Shown: positions 1-11,794 of the stretch, one piece after another
How positions within the stretch are numbered: the stretch's first letter is position 1
Layout: every line of letters begins with the position of its first letter
From: Gorsachius magnificus
Lineage: Eukaryota > Chordata > Aves > Pelecaniformes > Ardeidae
Direction: 5' to 3'
Assembly: GCA_034008185.1 (NCBI GenBank)
Contig: CM067083.1
Span: 120,240,837 to 120,304,836, forward strand
DNA: 64,000 bases
Translations under genes and position numbers: made by a program
The notes under the pieces: generated by a model
Database searches by the model: none
What the model saw: only the letters and a program-made list of their open reading frames with translations
Told to the model about the DNA's origin: nothing

Positions 1-727
1 TTCTGCATTGCCATGTGATTATTTAAAAGCCTACGCCTCTCTCAGCGTGATGGCACGGTAATGGAGCTGCTTTTCTTTTCTACATTTCTTAGATTTAAAA
101 TTGAGTATCTGTAGTAAGCCATGCTTAACTGTAGACTGCTCTTCCTCCCCCTCCTGCCCCTGAATGCCCCCCATACCTCAAAAACTTTTTAAGGACACTG
201 AAAATTCAGATCAGCAATTGTCAAATGTATTTTTATATTTTGAGAAATTACTTTACAGGGCTGGATGGCAGGGTGAAATTGTTGTATGACAACTTTTGGG
301 GACGGCCTACTTGGTGTACATGCCTGCTTATCTGTCTATTTGGCGAAAGTGGACTGGCATGACAGTGTGGCTGAGGAGGACATTTGAGGTGAAATTGTTA
401 CCTTTTTTCTTATTTAAAAGGAAAATAACATTTATTTCAATGCATAGACTTTATGGAACTTTGAAGTGTCAGATGTTACTGTAATAGTGTAAGACTAAAA
501 CACAACCCTCTCTCAAATAGCAAATTCATTTTGATTTTGCCAGAATGCTGTTGGGTTTTTTTTTTTATTTGTTTAATTGTTGTAGCAAGGTGAATATTTT
601 GAAAGTGTGTAGAACTCAAAACACTGCAGCCAGATGTATTTGCTAATCTCTGGAAAAGCCTGGAATGTGGGTTGAGCAAGACAGGTGGCATAACACGGGG
701 ATATGTGTGGCATCATTAATGGTTTCA

Positions 728-800
728 AATAAATATCTTGCAAATATGTGGGTTTGGGGTGGGGGTTTTGTTTTTTGTGGTTTTTTTGTTTTGTTTTGTT
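728..800 (+). terminator. Candidate poly(A) signal with GT-rich downstream element
   Basis: AATAAA lies at 728-733. About 15-70 bases further on comes a strongly G/T-rich stretch (746-807) of the kind expected of a downstream element for cleavage and polyadenylation. The upstream 700 bases have no open frame worth naming and could be the end of a 3' UTR whose gene starts left of the window. AATAAA is common by chance in AT-rich DNA, and the GT tract may simply be a T-rich low-complexity repeat of the sort seen elsewhere here, so this is a suggestion only. Confidence 0.25.
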
Positions 801-807
801 TTTTTCA
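746..807. repeat. GT/T-rich low-complexity tract
   Basis: Alternating G-runs and T-runs with almost no A or C, ending in a T7 followed by cag. The same T(n)G(T)n style recurs near 3.49, 8.72, 13.67, 19.39, 56.50, 59.32 and 60.2 kb. It is simple sequence, not a gene. Confidence 0.7.
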
Positions 808-1289
808 GAAGTAGCAAGAAAATAGCTTTATTGAAATCTAAACAAAGAGTTTAATCAGGAGGAATTTATGGCTTGTTATAGCAAACTCCTAGTGAGTCTC
901 TTGTTCATTTATTTCAGTATTTTCTCTATAGCAGTGGCCAGAATCGGTTACTTAAGAAAGTGTAAGAATTGTGAAAGAGGACAGCTGTGCAATAGCCCAC
1001 TCTGACGGGGAGGAAAAAATACCCGACCATCAGTTAGTGATTTACGTTTCTGAAATGCAAGCATATTTCATAAGTTAGATATAACAGGAATTTAGGATTT
1101 CTTTAATTCAACTTTAATTTGAGGTATTGTGTTGTATCATGGCCATCACCACGTTTTGAAGAAAGATGAAAGAAACTTTGCAGTTAGGTATATGGGATAA
1201 TCAGATTTCCAAGAAGATCTCATTGTAATCCTTAATACTGAGATAAAATTTGTGGACGTTACACTTGTAAGGCAGGTTAGTGGAAATTT
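808..1289. other. Unique AT-rich sequence, no feature seen
   Basis: No repeat signature or recognisable coding sequence was seen on either strand. Confidence 0.6.
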
Positions 1290-1303
1290 TAGTCTCCCAT
1301 TTA

Positions 1304-1372
1304 TTTTTTTTTTCTCCAAGGCTGCCATTTGCTTATCTTTCTGTCTTGCTAACTTGTCCTCAATATCATCAA
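1304..1372 (-). other. Weak candidate exon (coiled-coil-like), minus strand
   Basis: On the minus strand a tttgcag acceptor-like site ends at 1373. Directly after it, one frame reads a charged, helix-prone peptide beginning DDIEDKLARQKDKQMAALEK, which looks like coiled coil. The frame then enters a run of ten A (1304-1313 as T on the plus strand) and continues into less protein-like sequence. I see no convincing donor site after it. The frame is also open upstream of the acceptor. It could be a real exon, the end of an old processed pseudogene (the A-run as tail), or chance. I do not recognise the protein. Confidence 0.2.
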
Positions 1373-1427
1373 CTGCAAATGAGTTATAAAATTTAAGTCC
1401 ATTCCATGGGAAGATTATTTCTTTCAA

Positions 1428-4080
1428 TTAGTAGATAATCTGAGAGCTGGGCTACATTCTAGGAGGAAATAAATATTTCCATCCTTTGAAACTCAGTGGA
1501 AAGAGTGAAGAGGCTCCATGAAATCTTTCTGCTTTCCATCAAGCCGTGACATATAGGTGATGTGTGATGATACAGTATCTTATGGTTGTGATGGTATCAT
1601 CAAAAGATTCTGCACTGAGGGAGGGAATAGTTCTGTAACCCTTCTCCTGTTGACTTACGGTACTTCCATCTCGCGTTGATTGAATGATTCAGTATTTTAC
1701 CCACCACACAGATGTTTCAGATTGATATCAGTGATCAAAAATACCACATATTAATAGATTTTTGTTGTGAATTCCAACAGAAATGTCTCCTGTGTAAGAG
1801 CAGGACTGAATGTGATCTTTCCACTGGACGAAGGGAAAGATTTAGTGTGTTTCCCCTCTGAATCCTTCTGTTAACCACAATATTTTAACCCCCTAGAGTT
1901 GGATAGAGTTTTAAAAACACTAGAGCAGTTCTAGTTCCAAGACCTTTTCTCTCTGTTGGTGAGGACTGCTTTGACAGCCTTCAAGTTCCAAGAAAGTGTG
2001 TGTCTGAACTTTGCTGGTTGTCATTACGCTATCTGCTGGGTAGGGGATGGGTCTTGTGGAAGTGCATGTCCCTCCTCGGTGGGAAACCTCTCACTGGTGG
2101 CAGAAACTTCTGTTGTAACTCTAAGTAGATTTTCTTTGTATTTCTGGTGTTAACCAGGCATGAATCTTCTCTTCCTTTTATTTTATGGCTAAATAGTTGC
2201 AAGAGGGATTAGTTTAATTAACTTCACATGTCTAGGTTGTCAGCGTACACACCTGAGAGAGTAAGCATAACCTTTCTTTCTATAGCCAGCAGAGAGAAAT
2301 AAACAATTTTAGTTAGTGATTCAGTTAAAAATAAGTGTCTAAGATCAACCAGAGGAATCATAACCTGTTTCTCTCCACTGTCTTTGAAGGAAGCGTAGGC
2401 CGCCTCAATTAGATGTAGATATCTGATCCCCTCAGAAACGTCACGCTTCACCCATAGCATATTTCATACTCAAACTGATGGAGAACAGGGCCATGAAGTG
2501 CAGTCTGTTACTTTGATGTTACCCTCAGAATCTTTGCCATAAATATGTGCTGTTGTACTTGGGCAGTGGATGTCACTGGGACAGGTCTTAAAGTACTTTT
2601 ACATTGTTTCATGGGAATGGTGTAAAATAGTGTTAATGACATCACAGCTAGCCTTCTGCTGTATGTAGTTAACCTAAATCTCAGATACATTTTTTAAAAT
2701 ATGCTGACTTAATTGGGTTTTTTTTCTTAAGTACAATCACTTTATTATATTTTAGTTAAAATTGACTGTATCCTCTGTTACATTTCTGTTTGATGCTTGT
2801 ATCATTAAAACTTCTCAAATAAGTATAGCTAAGAATTCTTAATTTTATTAGGGCAAGCTTTGTTGTCTTTCCTTTTCTTTCAGTAATTAAAAAAAACAAA
2901 GAAACAAAACCAATCCATCAGTCAATCCAAATCATGTTTCATCTTTGAAACAGATCCTGCATTCACTTTTGTAAATCAGCATCTTTGCTTGTGGAAACAA
3001 TTCAGTGAGGCTTGGCTAGGGTAGGATAATCTCCTGTAGGTATTGCATTTGTAAGAGCAGCCCATTAAAGAGACTCTCGCCCCAATGGAGAAACTACGCA
3101 TGACTTCCGCCACCTTAAACTGGTTTATTGGAACTTCTGATTTTGGGATCAGACCCTAGATTCTTTGAAATCTTGGGAGAATGTAATAGCAGTGACAATA
3201 TTAGTGACTGCAGCTGGAGTTTGACTTAGTCTCTGAGCTAAAGGCTATAACTTACCTTTCCTCTTAAACCTGTCCTCTCTTTCTGACTGTGGATGGTCTG
3301 TTCCCTGTTTCCCAAGCTTGTGATTTAGATGTCATCTTCAATTTCTCCAAGATTTACCTCAGAGCAATTATGGCATATCTTGCTGTTAAATAAATTGCAA
3401 GATAACAGTATTTTCTTCAAACTTTTAAGTCAAAGTTTAGTGCCATGTGGTTTATTTTAATTAACTATGAAAGAAGTAGGGTGTGGGTTTTTTGTTTTTT
3501 TTTTATTTTATTTGACATGTGAACTCCTTTGGAAATGTGTCTGCACAGTTTCTTTATACTCTGTGATTGGGGCATATAAGTAATCTGTGATAATAGAGCT
3601 TAAAGGCCATTAAAAGAGGACTGAGAATAGTATTTAAAATGCATAGTCTAATTTTTGTGGGTGGATAATACTTTAAATGAGAAATTCTTTTGGTGCAGGT
3701 ATGTTTTTCTGACTTACTCTTTCAAGCTGACTTTCATTGGCATCGAGTTGTGTACATAGTCATCTCAGTAGCAGTTGAAATGCTGAATATATTCTCACTG
3801 CCCTATGTGTATTTGTGTTGTTCTTAGGAAGTTTATTTCTTCTAGGAAAAAGAAAATAGTTGATGTTAAACATTTTGTCATTTCGGGTTGAACTAAAATA
3901 ATAATATAAACAAATCTGAGCTCTAAGCTTTGAAGAATATTGTTGAAAAGCAGGAAATTCATATTGGGACAACTTATAATAAACTTAATCAGCAGAGTTG
4001 CGTTCTGTTTAATGGAAAGGCACTGTTGAGTCATTCTCAGCCAAGGCTGAGAGCAATCACTAGAGACTGTGCTGCTTAAA
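1428..4080. other. Unique AT-rich sequence, no feature seen
   Basis: Several short open frames of 60-80 codons occur, as expected by chance in this composition. None gives a protein I recognise and none has paired splice signals. A short T-rich tract lies near 3487-3512. Confidence 0.6.
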
Positions 4081-4090
4081 AGGACTGGGG

Positions 4091-4127
4091 TTTTTTTCTT
4101 CTTCTTTTTTTTTTTTTTTTCTCTCCT
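4091..4127. repeat. Pyrimidine/poly(T) tract
   Basis: T/C-only tract with a run of 16 T at 4105-4120. Read on the other strand it is an A-rich stretch, and it creates the lysine string in a spurious minus-strand open frame. Confidence 0.85.
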
Positions 4128-5887
4128 AAAGAGGAGGTTCATGTGGACTGAATTCCCTTTTACAAAATGGGCATGTTTCCCAGGGAAAACATGATACTTC
4201 TTCACTAATCAGGATGGAGTCTTATCCTGCAATGGGACCTACATTTTAGTCTTTTCGCCACATCATTGCTGTTTTCTACATGGACAAAAATAGATATAGA
4301 GTAAACCAACCCAAAAAGTCAATTATAGGGTTTTATAGTGATGTACTGTGAAAAATTTGGTCATGTTTTTCATTATACAGAATGTTCTTTCCGAAGACAT
4401 AAACAGAAAAAAGCACATATGTTTGATTTTAAAAATAACTTTGCTTAGCTGTTTAAAAATGCTGGAGACATTTTGGATAGTTCTAAATGATCAGCATCAT
4501 AATTATATGATAAAACTTCTGTGTAAAGACCTATCTGGTTTATAATTATTTAACTGTTGGGATTTTGGGGTTCAAGAGTTATACTTTGAACAATTTCTCA
4601 TACGTATCTGAAAAGTCTGAGTTATTCATCTTCCCTTCCTCTCTAATCAGGAAGTAACTGTTAAATCTGTGATGTCAGTTTAGGGGGAATGATCTAATTT
4701 AAAAAGTATTAACATGTGAAAGAAATATTGGAATGAATGAAAACAGTTTGGTCTGCTGACTAGGATAGCGTATTGTAGGAGAGACGGTGAAGTAGTAACT
4801 ACAATTACAGTATCAAAGCAGTAAACATTAATATGTAATAATAGAACTATAAACGAAAGCCACAGTTTTCAGTTGTGGGTGCCTGAAGTTCAATAGATAA
4901 ATCCATATTTGGACATCTACAGAAATGTGGTAAGACTTTCGTAGGTGTGGAGCTCTGGCATTTCACGTTGTTTCCGTGGCAAATTGCAGATGCTCAGCAC
5001 TTTTGCAAATCAGTCCAAATCCGTTTAGGTTTCAAAGTATGGGCACTGATATTTGAAAAATGAGAAAGATGCTAAGAGTTATACAAATGAGAATAACTGC
5101 TTTTTGAAGAATATATGCTGGTGGGTTTTTTAGATAGTTTAATTTAATTTGTTAGATTTAATTCTTGCTAGATTTAGTTTGGGCCTGGGCCTGATCCAGT
5201 TCCTAATAAATTTAGTGGTAACTTTTGAAACCTTTATTTATATAATTACTGTTAACATGTTTCCTGACTAAACTTGCTTGGTTTTTTGCTTGACGCTGAA
5301 ACTAACTAAACAGTTGCTTACACAGATTTATATGAAAACAGCCTTTGATTTTATTCTTTAAAGAAAAATAATTCATAAAAAATGCTCTTCCTTAAGATTA
5401 TAATATATGCCAAAATTATCAAATGTATAGTTTAATAATAGAGATAGTACTAAGTTGGTTACTAATTTTTTAGTGATTTCTAAGCAGTCTGTTTCTAGTT
5501 AGCAAATGCTTTGTGTTTCCAGTACAGTGACCACAGTCAATGAGTACCTTTACAAGTCAGCAGTTCTTGTCGCTTGTGTGGTGTCCTCCTACTCCTCTCC
5601 ACAGTCAGTCTGCATCATCTTTTTTATTTCTCCACAGAAAACAGACTTTACCACCACCTTTTCATTTAGTTGCCATATTTATGAGGTGCTTCCTTTGCAT
5701 GTTCTTGGTAACCCAATACATATTTCCTCTGGACAACTTGATTTCCCCAAGCGATACCATATTTCACTTCCTTGAACTTCAGTATTGCATTCATTCTGAA
5801 TGTCTTCTAATTAATCCATGGAATTCTCAGGCTTCCTTATGCTCCAGCTCAGCCATTGGACGTCTCTTCAGTTTATACATTTAAAAC
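4128..5887. other. Unique sequence, no firm feature
   Basis: A short piece near 5175-5205 (gggcctgatccag motif) weakly resembles old amniote interspersed repeats, but it is too short to assign. The two overlapping plus-strand frames at 5506-5884 read as low-complexity translation and carry no known motif. Confidence 0.5.
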
Positions 5888-6660
5888 CAAAAGGGTATTT
5901 TAGCTTATCTGGCCTAACCTATTATATCAGTTATCCCTGTTAAAAAGTACTTCCACCAAAATTGTTAGTGAATGTTTGAGTAAAACTTTTCTTCCAAAAT
6001 GTAATACAGTTTGGATTTAAAACATGAAAAGATAACGAATCTACCATGTCTCTCAGTATTCTGTTTAATTTATCACCTAATTAAGAAGTAGTTGTATTAA
6101 ATAAAATTTGAGTGGTTCTGGTGTTGATTTCCAGTCACTTTGACTGTCTCCACTTTTTTGTGCATCTTCCTCTGGGAAATATACTTTCATTAGGTTTTTG
6201 AGTCACCTCTTGATGTTTTTGGGTTTTTTTTTTTTTTTTTTTTTTTTTTGGCTAAGCTAGAGAAGTTGAATTCTCTCTGTCTTTTGCAAAAATATATTTT
6301 CTAGTCTATACTTGTTTCTCTTTTAAAACTGGATCCTGGGACTGGACAGACTATTTTTGTATCTGTATCACAAGTGAGGCACAGAGAGGTGAAAAAAACT
6401 TTCCACTCTTGCATCTGGTGATCTCATGAAACATTTTTGACTTGCTGTAGTGGGCACTCCTATTAAATTGAATATCTGCTCTAAATCTTACCTTCTTTTC
6501 AGTGTTGTCTCCTAGAGTGTTGTCCATTTTGCAGGTATGGTGTGTATTTTTGTCTGAAATTTGTAGCTTTACTTGGAGATCTATATGAAATTGTCTTTTG
6601 TTTGAAAAGACTCCTATTTGCTAGGTAATCCACATCACGTTAAATAACTTTACTCTCCTG
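5888..6660 (-). mobile_element. Ancient, heavily decayed CR1-like LINE fragment, antisense
   Basis: Spaced blocks match, in order, the antisense of an old CR1-L type element common to amniotes: a tatctggcctaacct block at the 3' end, 'gagtcacctcttgatg', 'ggctaagctagagaagttga', 'aaaactggatcctgggactg', 'ggcacagagaggtgaaa', and 'gttgtctcctagagtgttg' followed by a 'gcaggtatggtgtgtat' block. Identity is low and indels are frequent. A T26 run (6224-6249) interrupts it. No frame survives. The order and spacing of the blocks, recalled from CR1 consensus sequences, are the evidence; no alignment was run. Confidence 0.6.
6224..6249. repeat. Poly(T) run, 26 nt, inside the old CR1
   Basis: Uninterrupted T26. 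It sits between two blocks of the decayed antisense CR1, so it expanded or inserted after that element. Confidence 0.95.
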
Positions 6661-6669
6661 TAGCGGATG

Positions 6670-6763
6670 GTACTGGGATGGTGTCTCGTTGTGGGGGCAG
6701 CATGGGCTGGGGGGAGCAGCTGTGTGGGTACTTATGTGCTGGCTGGGGTCAACCCACCACACC
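6670..6763 (-). mobile_element. Possible avian ERV LTR edge, antisense remnant
   Basis: The segment ending gctggctggggtcaaccca then ccacac resembles the reverse complement of the 5' edge of a widespread avian endogenous-retrovirus LTR (TGTCGTGGTTTAACCCCAGC type), with a degraded G-rich stretch before it that fits the next part of that LTR. If right, the LTR's 5' end lies at about 6763 and only about 90 bp remain. No internal retroviral genes are visible on either side. The match is from memory and short. Confidence 0.45.
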
Positions 6764-6837
6764 GTCTTCAGATTTTCCAGTCTCCCAATTTATAACTCTT
6801 GGCAAAGGTTGAAACAGGTGCATAGACTTGTGTAGAT

Positions 6838-6976
6838 GAATCTAGGGAGCAAGAGAGGATATAGAACAGGAGAAGTTGATGGAAGAACTGAAGAATGGAA
6901 AGAAAGGGGAAGAGAGGTGAATAAAGTATGAAGGGAAAAGGAGAAGGTAAAAAAGGAGAGGTGGAGAAGGGAGCTC
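6838..6976. repeat. Purine-rich (GA) tract
   Basis: About 140 bases made almost wholly of A and G on the plus strand. The minus-strand frame through it is a serine/proline/phenylalanine-rich translation artefact. Similar but shorter GA-rich stretches occur near 23.72-23.86 and 30.35-30.46 kb. Confidence 0.75.
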
Positions 6977-6989
6977 TAAGAACAGCCAA

Positions 6990-8714
6990 AGTTGCCTCGT
7001 TCCTCAGCAAAAAAAAAAAGACCAGAATGCAATGAGGAGGTCTCAGTTGCAGTGTTCCTCAAACCTCTAATGTGAACAGAGATATTTAATTTTTTATTTT
7101 TTTTTAAACTAGGTTAAGTTGTCTCAAAAGAGAACTGCATGAGAGATCCTTGGGGTCAAGGTGGTGCAGGAATTCCAAAGACAAAATAAATTATTCTGAT
7201 GCATGCCCATAACATATCGCTTCCGGGCTGAATGGAATCAAATTGTGGTTACTATAAAGGGAACTTTGTTTACATTCTCTGGATCCATTTTATGTAGTTA
7301 AACCTATGTAGTGTTTATTTTCTAGGGATGATCACACACTTTAAACCAGGGCCCAGCAATGGAATGCAACAAAAAGAGTGTGACTAAAGTATCTACGAAA
7401 TTCACTCTTAAGTCTGTACTCAAGTCTTCTAAATTTCCATAAAACTTAAAGTTTTTATCCCAGATGCATTTACTAATACTGTGTGTTAGTCTGGCCACCT
7501 GTCTTAATATCAAACTTCCTTTCAGGAAAACAAAACATTTTTAGATTTCTGATGGCTGGAGAAGGTCAACAAATCTTTATTTTTTTTTTTGTTCATGTGA
7601 ATAAATGCATTTCTCAGTGACTGGAAAGTAGGCTTCAGATAGTGTACGGCATAGAATTAATTTAAATTATTCCATTTGTGTTTTGTGCAAGCGAGAGAAT
7701 GCATTCTGATGCTGCATTTGAACTGGATGAGATATTACAAATGGTCTAGAGGTGATTACCCTTGTTTCTAGCTCTTTGAAATATTTTCTTGTTAACATGG
7801 TGAGAGGTTGTGTCTATAGGTAGAAATTGTGTTAGTATGGAATGAATTTTAGAATGACAGAGTTATATGCGCTCACAGTTTTGTGTAAAGGCATGCAATG
7901 ACTGTGATGTTAATGGAATGTCTGAACAAAACCAAGGTGTAAACCAAGCTTTTAGAGAAGACTTTTCGACGTGGTCTCTTGCTGTAAGAAAGTGTTGTTG
8001 TAGAGAAAAAAAAAACACTTGAAGGGTAAAATAAGACTAAGACTCTAAGCGTGGCTTTATTCTCTCTGCTTCTGGAAAGTATGCTCTCTTCTGATGCTTC
8101 CTGAGCAACACAATCTTCAGGCATCATCTCCCATATTTTCTGAGCACTGGCTTTTTTTCCCCCTTCTTTTGAAATTCCTCTTTAGTGCCACAAATATATA
8201 ATTCTCTGCCATTTGTTTCCTAGTTTGGATAATTCTTGGCTTTATAAACGGATACTGTGTATTAGAACCACTGGCCTTGTTTTATTCTAGCACCTTGGAT
8301 TTGTATTTACGGACCAGACCACATTTATTTGGTCTGTGAAGAACAAAACTGTATCCTGTTACTCTCTAAAAGTAAGATGAGGTAAAAGAGGTGGATGTAG
8401 CTAAGTGAACTCAGATACAGACAATCCTTACCTCTGCATTTTGCTCTCTGATCTATCACAAAGAGAGGAGGAACCCTCTACTAGAATATTCATAGAGACT
8501 ATTTTAGGATAAAGTGAATCTCTTGAGTTGCTGATTTTTCTCTGCTGAGAAAGTAAGACAATTAATGTTCATGAAAGTACAGATAGCTAACATTTATCTG
8601 CCAAAGTTTGGGCAGGTGAAGTAAAACATTTAAATAACTGAATAAAGAGTAGTGCCTGCCCCTCCCTTAGTGTTGGGATTTCTGTTATTTGATCTCTCTT
8701 CTCTGTCTATCTGC
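6990..8714. other. Unique AT-rich sequence, no feature seen
   Basis: No transposon signature or recognised coding sequence. Short T-runs occur at about 7579-7590. Confidence 0.55.
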
Positions 8715-8729
8715 TGGGTTTTTGTGGGT

Positions 8730-8771
<42 letters not shown>

Positions 8772-8795
8772 GTTTTTTTGTTTGTTTGTTTTAAC
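8715..8795. repeat. Long poly(T) tract (39 T) with G-interrupted flanks
   Basis: T39 at 8732-8770, preceded by tgggtttttgtgggtgg and followed by ggtttttttg and tttg units. This is the longest homopolymer in the window. It could be the tail of a lost minus-strand retroposition or simple-sequence expansion. No retroposed body is recognisable next to it. Confidence 0.95.
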
Positions 8796-10594
8796 CTAAA
8801 CTGTAGAAGGACTTAATTTTATTTGGGTCTTTTACCTCTTTAATAAGATGTTAATGAGCTTGCAGTTCCCTTCTCATTAGGGAGAGGCTGGCAGATAGAC
8901 AATATGATAATGTAAACATATTTATCATCTGCTTTCTTAGAAAACTAGGCTGAAGCTGTTAAAGGTGTAGATCAATGCTGATCTTGAGTCTGAATGTTGG
9001 AGCAAGTTGTAGACCAATCTGGAAAGCACTAAAGTTTTGGAAAAAAACAGTGAAATAGGTAGTCAGAAATGCTCAGAAATGTTTGGGGAAGGAGATAAAG
9101 AATCAGCTTCATCTGACCCAAGGATCAGCAGCATGATCCCCGAAACATTCACTTTTCTGGGGATAGCTGTGTGGGTTAAGTACCATCAAAGTGTAAACGG
9201 ACCTGCTTGTGAAGTGGAGTGGAGTGGAATCAATTTGGAGTACCCCTTGAGAGACAACTTAATTTTTCACTGATGACAAACTCTAAAAATGTGTTGACAT
9301 TTTGCTGTGAAGTTGACGTTCGCCTCCTTTAAGAACAGTGTGGGTAATTAACGCTAGCAGAATGCAACTTCATCCACAGATACTGCACTTAAGGTTAATT
9401 GAAGGACTGTATCTTATATGAGTTCTTCTCGTCATTTGAGTTTTTATTCTGAGATGCTGCTTGGTGCATTGCATTGTGTGTTAACTTACATGGCTTACCT
9501 TGCAGATTTTGGCTGCTTGTGACTGTTGTAGCATTCTGTGGCCCAGCTGACACCAGGACCGTTTTATGGCAGGGACTCTTTGCTGCTGTGGTAATCTTTC
9601 AGTATGTAAAAATTAATTATGAGGGATTGGAAGAGAATTAAATTGTTGTGTGGATAGAAATTTGCTATTTTTTAACAATTTAAAGTTTCAGAGTTACCCA
9701 TCTGTCCCTTAGTCAGTTTGCCAGTGACCTTATGCTTGCTGAAGAACTGGCCCGTAAATAGTATTAAGGGAACAGTAGTGATGGTATCTTTTGGTAGTAG
9801 CATCTGATACTCAAAATATCTGTTAGCAGTTGATTTGAATAAAAATCAGATAACAATTCAGGTGAATAAATGGAATAACTTTTTGGATATTATAAGGAAA
9901 TGATCTACTGAATGAGAGTTGCGTATGCGAATGGAAGAGGGGGAAAAAAAAGTGGCACTAAGACTTTTCAGAATGAAGACCTGTGATATTTTAGAAGTAA
10001 GAGGCAGACGAGGAGAAAGTGATACTTGTCATTCTGTTACTTCTTCACACTTAGTACCATGTTATCTCTTCTAATTTATACACTTTCATACTTCTGTGTG
10101 CCTGATGAATGTTATTCAAAAGTTCATTCACTTAGGGAACAGTCTGGTTCCCTTGAACCAGTGTCTGGGCAATGGCTGAGTCTTGACTTTGTTATTTCCC
10201 AGTCCTTGTTTCCATGGAGGGCTGAAATGAAGTGTCTACACAGTCTTTTTGTCTTTGCAAATAGAAGAAAGCTTGCTGGAGGTGTTCTTTTTTTGGAATG
10301 TTTTTGCAATTTTCCAATAATTTGAAGTAATTTATCTGTGAGGGGAACAATGAAAAGGGTACAGGATTGGTTTTATACCCAGTTTGCATTCTTTCTGCGA
10401 CATTGTGTGAAGTGCAGGTTAATTGAGAGCCAAGCCCTCGGATGCCTGTTGTTGACTGCTAACTTTGTAACATACTGATTATGGAAAAATACATGCTTGA
10501 GGGAAAGAGGAAGACCTGGAAAGAAGAAATTCTTAGGTCTCAACGGGATGAAGCAAAGAGCATCTAATTCCCTTTCCATCTTTAGCTTTCCTTC
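8796..10594. other. Unique sequence, no firm feature
   Basis: The frame at 9037-9273 (+) has a fairly protein-like composition, but no known domain and no splice sites that define it. A short (gtgga)x3 microrepeat lies at 9214-9229. Confidence 0.5.
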
Positions 10595-10612
10595 TTTTTT
10601 TTTTTTTTTTTT
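10595..10612. repeat. Poly(T) run, 18 nt
   Basis: Uninterrupted T18 inside a pyrimidine-rich stretch. Confidence 0.95.
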
Positions 10613-11757
10613 CTTTCCATAAACCGAACAGTCCCTGGCACAAATTATTCCTTTACTGTTAGAATGCTGCTAAAATGTTAACTATGCTAATTCCATTGTA
10701 AAAATGGCAAAGTTTGTACACATGGTATCTGTACCCTTGGATCAATAGCAACAGATAGACTAGAAATTTTAGAATAGGTACACCTATTGGCCCATGCAGT
10801 GGATTTTGAATGCAGACTTTGGCAAGAAAAAAAGTCATTTACGTAAAGAACAGTATAAACTACCAAGATTTATATTTGACAGTTATGTACATACCAAGAA
10901 ATACTTTTTAACCTTTGATGTTTTAAGACCGCCAGGCTAAGAAGAAGGAGTATGCTTTTCCCTTTAAAGCAAGTGTACCTTTGCGTTTTGTCCCAGTATG
11001 GTACTGCTAGTTGATGTTAATGTTTTTCCTTTTGGTTTTCTGAATTCATAGGTGAAACTTTTTGGATTAACTGTTGCCCTATGGCTTTCAGAAAGTTTGT
11101 GGTGTTAGTCGCTGCTAATTTAAGGAAGGCAGTATTAAATATTTATATTTATCCTGAAGAGGTTTTGATCATAGCTCCATCCCACTCCATCCCAGAAGCC
11201 AGCATTTTTCTCACGTCTGTATCAACAATCCCAACTTCTTAGAAGTTAGAGATCATAAATAAGTATTTAAAGATATCTTAAATCTACTTAGTTCCACAGA
11301 TTCCTCTCTCCTACCCTCCTCCATGCCACACACATACATACAAAGGCAGAGCTTGGTGGCCCCATAAAAACTCAGTATTGACCCTAAGGCCCTCTGAAAA
11401 TCCACTTTGAAATCTTGGTTTTATTTTCTTCAAGTTTTTAATGGTTAAAGTTCATATTCACAAGTATTTAAAAGGTGTGGATCAGCACCTTATTTGCAGT
11501 TTTATTTAAAGCCTTGGTGTTCTCAAATCTGCTCTGAGGTTTTTTTTTTTTTTTATTGGGTTAATTATAGTGGGATTTTTCTTTTTTTTTAAATCGAAAA
11601 GTATTTCTTTGTCCTTATGCCTAAATCTTGAAAATTCCCAGGAGAGAAATTTTCACATTCTGGAGTTTAGGACAGAGTTTTGCAAGACGCCTACTGTGTT
11701 TGGCTATTTCCATCTTAATAAGAAGGGCTTTATGTCTACTAAACCACTATTTCTACG
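10613..11757. other. Unique sequence; one T15 run
   Basis: Nothing recognised except a T15 run at 11540-11554. Confidence 0.55.
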
Positions 11758-11794
11758 TTTTTATGGAATTGGGCAGTGCCCAGTTCCATAAAAA
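11758..11794. repeat. Near-perfect 37-bp palindrome
   Basis: Two 18-base arms (11758-11775 and 11777-11794) around a single central G are reverse complements at 17 of 18 positions. The one mismatch would be a G-U pair in RNA. The left arm reads tttttatggaattgggca. It could fold as a short hairpin or cruciform. It is too short for a typical pre-miRNA and matches no transposon end that I know. Confidence 0.9.

Noticed and set aside
3795..4205. 136-codon minus-strand open frame with a lysine string
   Set aside because: The lysines come from the poly(T) tract, and the rest has no domain-like sequence. Length is within chance for this window.
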